Position numbers and translations under genes: made by a program. The notes under the pieces were generated by a model that saw only the letters and a program-made list of their open reading frames with translations, was not told where the DNA came from and ran no database searches. 8,077 nucleotides of DNA from Pseudomonadota bacterium (lineage in GTDB: Bacteria > Myxococcota_A > Polyangia > Polyangiales > Polyangiaceae), in assembly GCA_023398955.1 (NCBI GenBank), contig JAEWRL010000158.1, positions 1-8,077 of the forward strand, in the 5' to 3' direction. This document shows positions 1 to 6,157 of this stretch, piece by piece. Position 1 is the stretch's first letter. Every line of letters begins with the position of its first letter.

Positions 1-536
1 ATCCGCACAATGGTGCTCCCGCAGATGCTGACGGCTGAGAACTGAAAGCTGATTGCCTGCACCAGTCGGCAACAGCCATCCAAGTCTTGCCAACCCCGCC
101 ATCAATCTGCCCGGTAAGGGACTAAAAAGCGTCTCGACCGGCGCTCTGACGGCTGTCTTGAGCTCACACTGAAGAATCCGTGGAAGGATGGCACGCGGGC
201 TCTCGTGCTCGAGCCCCACGGCTGCCGCGGCAGCACTCAATTCCAAGCACGCACCAAAACAACTGGATCGCTTGCTGAGTAACGGCAAGGTCCACATCTG
301 GCGCCTGTTCCAACCATGCATCGAGTTCGTCATCCGCAGATCGAGCCTCTCAGCGCTGTGCGCTCACGTAGCCCAGGAACACCGCGATCACGGGTCTTTT
401 CCTCCGATGTCGAGAGCACCCGCAACTGTCCGCGTCGGCGGAGTTGGCGCCGGCACAGGCGCTGACGTCTCGGCGGACACGGCGCGGGCGCGGCTGCAAC
501 GGCTGGTTGCAGGCACGATCCGGAGCACCGCCGCCC
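1..536. other. Stretch without a supported gene, downstream of the kinase
   Basis: This stretch lies beyond the 3' end of the minus-strand kinase. I see no convincing gene, RNA or mobile element in it. An open frame on the plus strand (188-604) has no usable Shine-Dalgarno spacing, an Arg/Ser-rich C-terminus with no recognisable domain, and overlaps the end of the kinase gene, so I do not call it. The first 200 bases are less GC-rich than the rest, with stops in many frames, which fits intergenic DNA. A small imperfect stem at 538-559 covers the kinase stop codon but has no T-run after it. Confidence 0.5.
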
Positions 537-2171
537 TCAGCAGGAGCAACGCTCCGCTGGCGCCGCGGCGATCGTCAGGGTCGCGGCGGCATCGTCGCGG
601 CTGAGGCGGGCGCGAATCTCGTTGCGGCGCGAATCCCACCATGCCTGAGCATGCGCGCGGGTCCAACGACCGGAGAGCGGCGTCGCGCGTAGCGCATCGG
701 CGAGCTCGGCCGCGGACTGGAAGCGCCCCTCGGGGCGCTTGCACAGGCAGCGCGCGACGATCGACTCCAGCCCTTCATCTACGCTGACGCCGCTGGCGCG
801 CAGGGGCGCCGGCTCGCTGTGCACGTGGTGCATGAAGAGCTCCATTAGCTTGCCCGTGAAGACGGGCCTCCCCGACAGCAGGAAGTACGCCACGGAGCCG
901 AGCGCGTAGATGTCGGCGCGTGCATCGACGGATTCTGGATCGGTGAGGGCCTCGGGGGCCATGTAGAGGGGCGTGCCTTTGATGGCATTCGTTGTGCTCA
1001 GCGTGACGTCGGTCGCAGCCCCGACATCCTTCACCAGGCCGAAGTCGAGGACCTTCACGACGTCGGGGATTCCTCCGCGCTCGCAGAGCATGATGTTGTC
1101 CGGCTTGATGTCGCGGTGCACCAGGCCCACACCGTGCGCCTCGCTGAGGGATTCAGCGGTTTGCACGAGGAGGTGCACCGCCCTTTCCTGAGGCAGCGCG
1201 CCTTCGAGAGCAACGAGCCTCTCCAGGCTTATTCCTTCGATGTACTCCATGGCGTAGTAGAAGATGCCGTCGCTGGTGCGCCCGAAGTCGAAGATAGCAA
1301 CCGTGTTGGGGTGGGTGAGACGGCTCGTTTGCCTGACTTCCCGCTCGAAACGCGTGATCGACTGCTCGCCGGCCTTCTCCGGCGGCAGCAGCTTCAACGC
1401 CGTGGGCCGACGCAGCATGCGGTGCCGCGCCCGGTACACGGCGCCCATCCCGCCTTCCCCGATCTTCGCCTCGAGCGTGTACTGCCCGAACTCCATCGCT
1501 TCACGCACCTTCACCTGCAGTCCGTGGACCACGTGCGAGATCACGCCTGCCATGTACGAGAACGCCAGAGTCGCGAAGCCGCTCGAGGCGAGCGGGAGCA
1601 CCCACGGCTCGACCGGGTGTCCCTGGCCGAGCTCAGGGCTGCGCACACCCTGCCCGCTGCCCAGCAGCACAGCATTGTGATCGGCGAGGCCTGGCGTCGA
1701 GAGCACGAGTCCTTCCCAACCGACGGTCGACGACACCGTCAGAAGCGTGCCCCAGCACAGACCCAGGAGCACCGACAGCCACGCCGGGCTCGGGACGATC
1801 GCCGCCCGCAACAGCGTCACGACGCCCATGACCGTCGGAGCGAACATGACCATTGCGCCACCCGCTCCCTCGATCGGCGGGAAGAGCGGCAGCGTCGCGA
1901 ACATGACCATCATGACGGTGGCCGCAGCGAGCTCGAGTGCGCGGCACTGCCAGGCGGGGCGATCGCCCATGCGGGCGTAAGCCCACACCGCACCAGGGGC
2001 GGCCATCGCGACCATCCCCGCGACCCGCGTGCTTCCCAAGAGCGGCTCGCCCGGTGCCGGAGTGGCGAAGTCCAAGACCAGGAGCATGCCGAAGAAGAAG
2101 CAGGAGATCCCCGCGAAGAGCGCCACGCGCCGCTGCAGGTAGGCACGAGCATCGAAAAAGGTGCCGTTCAT
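537..2171 (-). CDS. Membrane-anchored Ser/Thr protein kinase (six N-terminal TM helices, C-terminal kinase domain)
   Basis: This 544-residue protein is a eukaryotic-like (Hanks-type) kinase that phosphorylates Ser/Thr of unknown target proteins. Residues 1-220 hold about six hydrophobic helices (near 17-36, 48-66, 79-97, 104-125, 129-150 and 191-215) with a polar loop at 151-190. The kinase domain starts near 229. It has a Gly-rich loop GEGGMG (238-243), Lys260 in ALKLL, a likely helix-C Glu278, HRDIKPDN (352-359; an RD kinase), DFG (376-378), a Thr/Ser-rich activation loop, GTPLYMAPE (399-407) and Asp420. All catalytic residues are present, so it should be active. An even number of helices with Arg14/Arg15 inside puts the kinase in the cytoplasm. 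PknB-type receptors have the opposite order, kinase first. The ATG at 2171 is the first in frame after a TAG 15 nt upstream; it has no clear Shine-Dalgarno. No partner is encoded nearby. The family call is firm; the signal sensed is unknown. Confidence 0.95.
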   Translation of the reverse strand: MNGTFFDARAYLQRRVALFAGISCFFFGMLLVLDFATPAPGEPLLGSTRVAGMVAMAAPGAVWAYARMGDRPAWQCRALELAAATVMMVMFATLPLFPPIEGAGGAMVMFAPTVMGVVTLLRAAIVPSPAWLSVLLGLCWGTLLTVSSTVGWEGLVLSTPGLADHNAVLLGSGQGVRSPELGQGHPVEPWVLPLASSGFATLAFSYMAGVISHVVHGLQVKVREAMEFGQYTLEAKIGEGGMGAVYRARHRMLRRPTALKLLPPEKAGEQSITRFEREVRQTSRLTHPNTVAIFDFGRTSDGIFYYAMEYIEGISLERLVALEGALPQERAVHLLVQTAESLSEAHGVGLVHRDIKPDNIMLCERGGIPDVVKVLDFGLVKDVGAATDVTLSTTNAIKGTPLYMAPEALTDPESVDARADIYALGSVAYFLLSGRPVFTGKLMELFMHHVHSEPAPLRASGVSVDEGLESIVARCLCKRPEGRFQSAAELADALRATPLSGRWTRAHAQAWWDSRRNEIRARLSRDDAAATLTIAAAPAERCSC

Positions 2172-2417
2172 GAGCGCGTGAACCTAGGTACCGCGGGGAT
2201 GATTCACCTGCAAGTAACCTCTTACGGCATCTGCGATGGACTTCAACGACGGCGCGCTCACGCCCTTGCAAGCGGTTTCGCCGGTGCTTGTCGCAGCGCT
2301 GATCCGGGCGGCCGCATGGCATGGCGAGATCGAACCCCGGTCGCGCCGCAGGGGAGCTTCGCTCCCTGAATCCGCGCGAAGTGAGCCTTGCTGCGGTGCA
2401 TGTCGGAGGGACTCGAC
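2172..2417. promoter_or_regulatory. Divergent intergenic region between the kinase and a small plus-strand gene
   Basis: These 246 bases separate the kinase start (minus) from the possible small gene at 2418 (plus), so any promoters for both should lie here. Towards the kinase I see only a weak sigma-70-like pair, TTGAAG and TAAGAG about 16 nt apart, roughly 35-75 nt before the ATG. I see no clear pair towards the small gene. A T-arm-like string near 2328-2340 (minus) does not fold as a tRNA. The promoter role is inferred from gene orientation alone. Confidence 0.35.
2405..2410 (+). promoter_or_regulatory. Strong Shine-Dalgarno GGAGGG for the small gene
   Basis: GGAGGG stands 7 nt before the ATG at 2418, which is near-ideal strength and spacing. 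It is the main reason for taking this frame as a gene and for choosing 2418 over the in-frame TTG at 2388 and ATG at 2400. Confidence 0.5.
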
Positions 2418-2714
2418 ATGAGCCCGCTGTGGATCGCCGCCGTAGTGGGCGCTACCACGACGCTTGCCACATTCGGTGCCGGCGCTCTCCGCAATGGCCT
2501 CCGCACAGGAAAGGAGTTCAACCCCATGCTGGCCTCGCTGCCGGATCGGACTGCAGAGCTCAAACGCATCACGGGGGTCGCGTCGAACGGCGGCTCGTGT
2601 CCTGAATCGCTAGGCCCTTGGGGCGCCACGCTGGCAGACCGGGCATGTTCACCAAAGGCGTGCCCGCTGGACGAATCCTGTGCGAGGGCGAGGAACGTCA
2701 ACGCGAGCCTCTAG
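2418..2714 (+). CDS. Small hypothetical membrane protein with four Cys (98 aa)
   Basis: I do not recognise this protein. It has 98 residues, and residues 5-24 (WIAAVVGATTTLATFGAGAL) could form one membrane helix or an uncleaved signal anchor. A polar stretch with several charges follows (25-55). The C-terminal third has Cys at 61, 77, 82 and 88. If the protein is N-in, these would face the periplasm and could form two disulfides. Third-position GC is high, as expected of coding sequence in this DNA, and the Shine-Dalgarno is excellent. It is divergent from the kinase and overlaps the 3' end of the minus-strand amidohydrolase gene by 17 bases, tail to tail. Against it: no known family, short length, and the ease with which GC-rich DNA yields open frames. 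A competing minus-strand frame (2258-2701) is weaker because it needs a TTG start and has no hydrophobic or domain signature. Confidence 0.45.
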   Translation: MSPLWIAAVVGATTTLATFGAGALRNGLRTGKEFNPMLASLPDRTAELKRITGVASNGGSCPESLGPWGATLADRACSPKACPLDESCARARNVNASL

Positions 2715-4170
2715 CCCCCTCCCAGCGCACGAGCCTCCCAAGCTCCGACGCAGTCTCGGGACCGTAGATCGAATGGGTAGGATTGGGCGCATGGCGGTAC
2801 GCCTGCCGGGCGCGGGCGACTGCGTCGGAGCGCTGCGCTCGGCGGAGGTCCTCCACGTCGATGCCATAGAGCCTCGCGGCATTCAGACCGAAGATCTTGC
2901 GCTTTGCTTCGGGAGTGAGCGGGGGATACCCGAACCGCTCCTGGAACTCCTGGGATATTTGGAAGGAGCGGAAGGCTTGGATCTGGTCCTGCGGCGACCC
3001 GTACCACAGGGCGTCCGTGCCCCACAGAATGCGGTCCTCTCCAAGATGGCGGAGGAGCTTTCCGATCACATGAGCTGCTTGCTCTGGATCTCGCATGACC
3101 TCACGCCACACCGAGCCAAGCTCTGCGTACACGTTGCCCAGCTTCCCGACGCCATTGGCCTCGAGGCTCGCGATGAGTGTATTGATCCCGGTTTTACCTT
3201 GGGGATCGTAGGGGCCCTCGCGGTGCTCCGATTGGTACCCCGAGTGATAGATGAGGAGCGTGGCTCCTGGGAACGCCCTGGCAGCAGGACCGATGTCCTC
3301 CGAGCTCACGAAGGCGTCGGGGGCGCCCGCAACCTGCAGCCCCTTATGGATGGCGAAGAGCGGCAGCCCAGCCCGCAGCCCCTGCTCGAGGATCTTGAGA
3401 CCAAAGCGAGGGTCGTCCATGCGATAGCCCTGGCCGTCGGGGCTCCAGACGGGATAGAGCTTGAATGCCGAGATACGCTGCTCCTCCACGAGCTGCCGCA
3501 TCCACTCCGCGCGCTGGCCATCCGACTGTGCTTTGCCCCAGACGACGCCGTGGATCAAGAGTCGCCGCGCGCCGTCCATCTTCTCGAGGTATTCGCGGGT
3601 CCGCACTGCTTCTTCCGGCAGGATCGGGTTCATCTCGGGTGTGCCCCAGAGAGCGCTCAGCACCGCCAGGCTCGTATCGCTATCTAGGAAGACCTCCTTC
3701 AAGTAGGGTTCTTGCCCGAAGCACTCGAGGTAGGGCTCCGAGCCGCACTTCGCCTGTGGTGTCTCGACGAGGAAGTCGGCCATCGTAGGCCGCGCATCGT
3801 CCCACCACTTTCTGTCGAGGCTCACGTGATGGGTCTGCACGTCGAAGATGAACTCGTCGCCGGCCAGGGCCGTGTCCGCTGCGGCGGCGTCGTATGCTGC
3901 CTCGGGCGGCACGGCGTAGTGGCCCCCAGCGCAGCCGGTCACTTCATTGAGCGTCAACAGCACCGTCGCAGCGCCTGCGCTCGAGCGCAGAAACTCACGA
4001 CGCGACAGCCCGGTCCGCGCCGCAGCGCACGCCGACCGTTCCATGGCGGTCCGCTCCACCCAACGTAGGGCAGCCGAGGAGGGTACGGGGTTGTATTCGC
4101 CATTCGAGGCGGGTCCCAATTTGATGGGGAGCTTGAGGGGTAACTCGCGGAAAGACTTTTTGAATCCCAT
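2698..4170 (-). CDS. Tat-exported amidohydrolase family protein, probable lipoprotein
   Basis: This is a metal-dependent hydrolase of the amidohydrolase-2 type (TIM barrel); the substrate is unknown. Numbered from 4170 (490 aa), a twin-arginine motif SRREFL (56-61) precedes a hydrophobic run (65-75) and VTGC (77-80), which fits a lipobox. It may therefore be exported folded and lipid-anchored at Cys80. The barrel begins with FIFDVQTHHV (107-116), which stands in for the usual DxHxH strand. Later candidate metal or active-site residues are Lys237 (FKLYP), His275 (AIHKG), His309 (YHSGY) and Asp386 (WGTDALW). The n-region before the RR motif is unusually long. Three starts are possible: 4230 (AAGG only 3 nt away), 4170 (poor Shine-Dalgarno) and 4044 (GGTGGAG with good spacing and a normal-length Tat n-region). 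I chose 4170 because LPLKLPIKLGPASNGE just after it resembles what I remember from related proteins; this is not certain. It seems to be transcribed alone from a sigma-54-like promoter. Confidence 0.9.
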   Translation of the reverse strand: MGFKKSFRELPLKLPIKLGPASNGEYNPVPSSAALRWVERTAMERSACAAARTGLSRREFLRSSAGAATVLLTLNEVTGCAGGHYAVPPEAAYDAAAADTALAGDEFIFDVQTHHVSLDRKWWDDARPTMADFLVETPQAKCGSEPYLECFGQEPYLKEVFLDSDTSLAVLSALWGTPEMNPILPEEAVRTREYLEKMDGARRLLIHGVVWGKAQSDGQRAEWMRQLVEEQRISAFKLYPVWSPDGQGYRMDDPRFGLKILEQGLRAGLPLFAIHKGLQVAGAPDAFVSSEDIGPAARAFPGATLLIYHSGYQSEHREGPYDPQGKTGINTLIASLEANGVGKLGNVYAELGSVWREVMRDPEQAAHVIGKLLRHLGEDRILWGTDALWYGSPQDQIQAFRSFQISQEFQERFGYPPLTPEAKRKIFGLNAARLYGIDVEDLRRAQRSDAVARARQAYRHAPNPTHSIYGPETASELGRLVRWEGARGSR

Positions 4171-4253
4171 GATGGACCGCTCGCCACAGCAACGCTCGTG
4201 CCGCTCCGAATGCGTGTGAACCGCGAACATCTGCCTTATTTCCGGCAGCGGCC

Positions 4254-4269
4254 TGCAACCGTCATTCCA
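4254..4269 (-). promoter_or_regulatory. Candidate sigma-54 (-24/-12) promoter of the amidohydrolase gene
   Basis: Read on the minus strand, this site is TGGAATGACGGTTGCA. Compared with the sigma-54 consensus TGGCACG-N4-TTGC(A/T), it matches 10 of 12 defined positions, including the invariant GG and GC with exactly 10 nt between them. Transcription would start near 4243, giving a leader of about 73 nt to the ATG at 4170. It is correctly placed and oriented upstream of a gene with no close upstream partner. No enhancer-binding protein gene or clear enhancer site is visible in the window. A match this good could arise by chance somewhere in 8 kb, but less easily at this position. Confidence 0.5.
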
Positions 4270-4296
4270 CAGCGGCCAGGGTACGATTTGTCCCAG

Positions 4297-4313
4297 CGGG
4301 GCACGTTGCCCCG
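4297..4313 (-). terminator. GC hairpin downstream of the C_GCAxxG_C_C gene
   Basis: CGGGGC and GCCCCG form a perfect 6-bp stem around a 5-nt loop, 37 nt past the end of the gene at 4350 and upstream of the sigma-54-like promoter of the next gene. The position suits a terminator separating the two units. There is no T-run after it on the minus strand, so intrinsic termination is doubtful. Confidence 0.3.
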
Positions 4314-4349
4314 GCTCTCGCCGCCAACACTACCCGGACGGCCTCGGGC

Positions 4350-4784
4350 TCAGCCCTCTTCCAGCATTTCAACGACGCTCTTGACGAGCCTGTCGCAGAG
4401 AACGTGATGGAGGTTCCGCTCGGCGAACTCGGCACGCCCCTCCGGGGTCGTGAGGTCACAGCCCGTCAGCTCCCGACACTGGCTCGAGCCGTGCGCCGCC
4501 TCGAAGCGGGCCGTGAGCGCCTGCGCCTTGCCATACACGGCATCACGGCCGCCCTTGGGATCCGTGGCCATCTCATGGGCATGGCGCAGCCCGAGGACCA
4601 TATACCCACCGGTCAGGGCTCCGCAGGACTTGCCGAGGCGCGCCATCCCCGCCCCAAAACAGGCCGCTACCCGCAGACAATCCGCCTCTCCCAGCCCCAG
4701 CTCGGGCCCGAAGGCACCCAGCACGGCCTGGCTGCAGTTGCATCGTACAAACCCCGCGACAGCGCGTTCCGAACGCTCGGACAT
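4350..4784 (-). CDS. C_GCAxxG_C_C family protein (probable redox protein)
   Basis: This 144-residue protein matches the Cys-rich C_GCAxxG_C_C family (TIGR01909 type), thought to be redox or metal-binding, with no settled function. Family landmarks in order are CNCSQAV (15-21), a variant of the usual NC(A/S)QAV; CFGAGMARLGKSCGALTGG (42-60); CRELTGCDL (103-111); and Cys130. There are eight cysteines in all and no signal peptide or membrane helix, so it is probably cytoplasmic. The frame stays open back to 5075, but that would overlap the lipoprotein gene upstream by 139 nt. The ATG at 4784 gives the family's usual length and puts the first Cys motif about 15 residues in, as expected. It lacks a well-spaced Shine-Dalgarno (GAGG only 2 nt away) but sits just after a promoter-like pair, suggesting a leaderless message. 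An alternative ATG at 4877 has GGAG at good spacing and would add 31 unremarkable residues. Confidence 0.88.
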   Translation of the reverse strand: MSERSERAVAGFVRCNCSQAVLGAFGPELGLGEADCLRVAACFGAGMARLGKSCGALTGGYMVLGLRHAHEMATDPKGGRDAVYGKAQALTARFEAAHGSSQCRELTGCDLTTPEGRAEFAERNLHHVLCDRLVKSVVEMLEEG

Positions 4785-4793
4785 GGCCTCGCG

Positions 4794-4820
4794 AATATAC
4801 CGAGTGCTCGGCGCTGTCAA
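4794..4820 (-). promoter_or_regulatory. Sigma-70-type promoter giving a near-leaderless start
   Basis: On the minus strand a perfect -35 box TTGACA (4815-4820) is followed 15 nt later by TATATT (4794-4799). TATATT matches 5 of 6 consensus bases and stands out in this GC-rich sequence. Transcription would begin at about 4787-4788, only 3-4 nt before the ATG at 4784. The 15-nt spacer is 2 nt shorter than ideal. If real, the gene is transcribed independently of the lipoprotein operon upstream. Confidence 0.5.
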
Positions 4821-4936
4821 TCGAGCAGTGGGGCTGCCCGGCGACATGGCGTGGAGGGGGAAGCGCTCCGCGCGCATCTTCAAGTGCTCCGGGAGGGCGC
4901 CTCGGCCGCGTCGAGACGGAGCCACGACGTCCGCTG

Positions 4937-6157
4937 TCACCTGACGTAGCAGGCCAAGCGGGTCTCCACGACGAACAGAGCGGCTTCGGTCGCAATGAGC
5001 GAGTTCAGCGCGTCGTGACACGGCACGAACCCCGTGCCGACGAAGGGCTCCGGACCTAGCTCGCCGCGCCGGCACCAGGGCGGGTTCCGGTCACCGGCGC
5101 TTCGGTCGAAGTTGGCGACGGTGCCGTCCGACGTCACAGCCATGTAAAGGGACGGCTCGGTGCTCGCTCCGACCGTCGCGTAGAGGGCGGGTTCTGGATC
5201 GGTGCACAGCCAGAGCCAGCTCGCCTCGCTGCCACCATAGTCGATCGCCAGCTCTCCGCCGGATCCAATGGCGACGATCCCCAACGCACTGACGGTGACG
5301 CTCACGATTGGACTTGGCAGTCCTGCATCTTCCTGCTCCCACATCGTATCCCGCCATACCCAGAGCTCGCCAGCGTCACTCAAGGCGAGGCCGAACCCGG
5401 CAAAGAGCTGGAGCCATCGTATGGACGGCGAGGGCGATGCGCCGAGAACGTCCGCCCATCCACCGCCATCATTGCAGAGGAGGCCGCCACTCCCGTAAAC
5501 GCAGAGCACGCTGCGGTACGTCACGGCCACGCCCACCGGCATCAGATCGGTGGGCAGGCTGCCGCCATCGAGCGGTACGAGCTCGGTCTCCTCGCTGCCA
5601 GCCCCGAGGAGTGTGCACCCAGCGGCATCGCAGGCCACCGCGACGACCGCCACCGTCGGGTTGCCCGCCAGGGGCAAGGAATACCCCTCTCCGCCGCTGA
5701 CCCCCACAACCGTAATCTCACCGGAAGCGCCGTCCCAACGCAGGGTCCGCACGACGACAGGAGACTCGGGTTGCACTTCGTCCGCCCCGACGGGCTTGCG
5801 AACCTGGACGACGCGATAGCGCTCGAGGCCCGACGCCGTTCCCTCGACCAGCGCCGTGTCGCCGTCCAGACTGCGAAAGCGGCCACCCTCCACGATGTCC
5901 GCCGCCACCACCAGGGGTTCGGAAGGCGGCAAGCGCTCCGAGCATGCCGGCAGCTCGGAGGACTCCGGCCTGACGCAGGCCCGGCCTCGTGAGAAGACGA
6001 ACGGGTCGAAAGCGCCGCCCACCCCAGTCGGGCCCCCGCCGCTCCCGGTGTCGGAGCTCCCAGTCTGACGCACCCCGCCGTCACACGCAGCGACGATGAT
6101 CGCGGCCACACACGACACAAGGCTCGTTCGGACAAGCGGATACGCAGAGAGCTTCAT
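4937..6157 (-). CDS. Cys-rich lipoprotein with beta-propeller-like repeats
   Basis: I do not recognise a named family for this 406-residue protein. Residues 1-24 are a Sec signal ending in a lipobox IVAA-C25, so it should be lipid-anchored and face the periplasm or cell surface. Asp26 follows the lipid Cys. A Gly/Ser-rich linker runs to about 50. The rest is beta-rich, with repeated strand pairs of the form hydrophobic-xxGxL-aromatic: GLALSDAGELWVW (256-268), GIVAIGSGGELAID (293-306) and LYMAVTSDGTVANFD (337-351). They are spaced 37-44 residues apart, as in RCC1-like or other beta-propellers. Ten cysteines in the mature part (61, 72, 176, 181, 219, 228, 318, 362, 380, 403) are an even number, fitting disulfides. 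GGAG 5 nt before the ATG supports the start. The ATG overlaps the stop of the SUMF1-like gene (ATGA), so the two are probably translationally coupled. Confidence 0.9.
   Translation of the reverse strand: MKLSAYPLVRTSLVSCVAAIIVAACDGGVRQTGSSDTGSGGGPTGVGGAFDPFVFSRGRACVRPESSELPACSERLPPSEPLVVAADIVEGGRFRSLDGDTALVEGTASGLERYRVVQVRKPVGADEVQPESPVVVRTLRWDGASGEITVVGVSGGEGYSLPLAGNPTVAVVAVACDAAGCTLLGAGSEETELVPLDGGSLPTDLMPVGVAVTYRSVLCVYGSGGLLCNDGGGWADVLGASPSPSIRWLQLFAGFGLALSDAGELWVWRDTMWEQEDAGLPSPIVSVTVSALGIVAIGSGGELAIDYGGSEASWLWLCTDPEPALYATVGASTEPSLYMAVTSDGTVANFDRSAGDRNPPWCRRGELGPEPFVGTGFVPCHDALNSLIATEAALFVVETRLACYVR

Noticed and set aside
538..559. Stem GGAGC-AAC-GCTCC extended by CAGC/GCTG with a bulge at the kinase stop
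   Set aside because: It overlaps the stop codon, contains a bulge and lacks a following T-run, so it is not a convincing terminator.
188..604. Plus-strand open frame of 138 codons at the left edge
   Set aside because: The GGAAGG directly abuts the ATG with no spacing, the C-terminus is Arg/Ser-rich low complexity, no domain is seen, and it overlaps the end of the kinase gene.
2320..2345. T-arm-like string GGGGTTCGATCTC (minus strand) hinting at a tRNA
   Set aside because: The flanking bases do not pair into a five-base T-stem, and no acceptor, D or anticodon arm can be built around it.
1116..2369. 417-codon plus-strand frame antisense to the kinase
   Set aside because: The composition is extremely rich in Arg, His and Glu, it lies entirely opposite a kinase with all catalytic motifs, and it has no domain of its own. 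It is a GC-rich shadow frame.
2258..2701. Minus-strand 147-codon frame between the amidohydrolase and kinase genes
   Set aside because: It needs a TTG start, has no Shine-Dalgarno of note and no domain, and the opposite frame at 2418-2714 has much better start signals.
2680..3687. 335-codon plus-strand frame antisense to the amidohydrolase
   Set aside because: It mirrors a clear amidohydrolase and shows no recognisable motif.
4785..5075. N-terminal extension of the C_GCAxxG_C_C protein to 241 residues
   Set aside because: It would overlap the lipoprotein gene by 139 nt, is Arg/Ala-rich without conserved features, and makes the protein much longer than its family.
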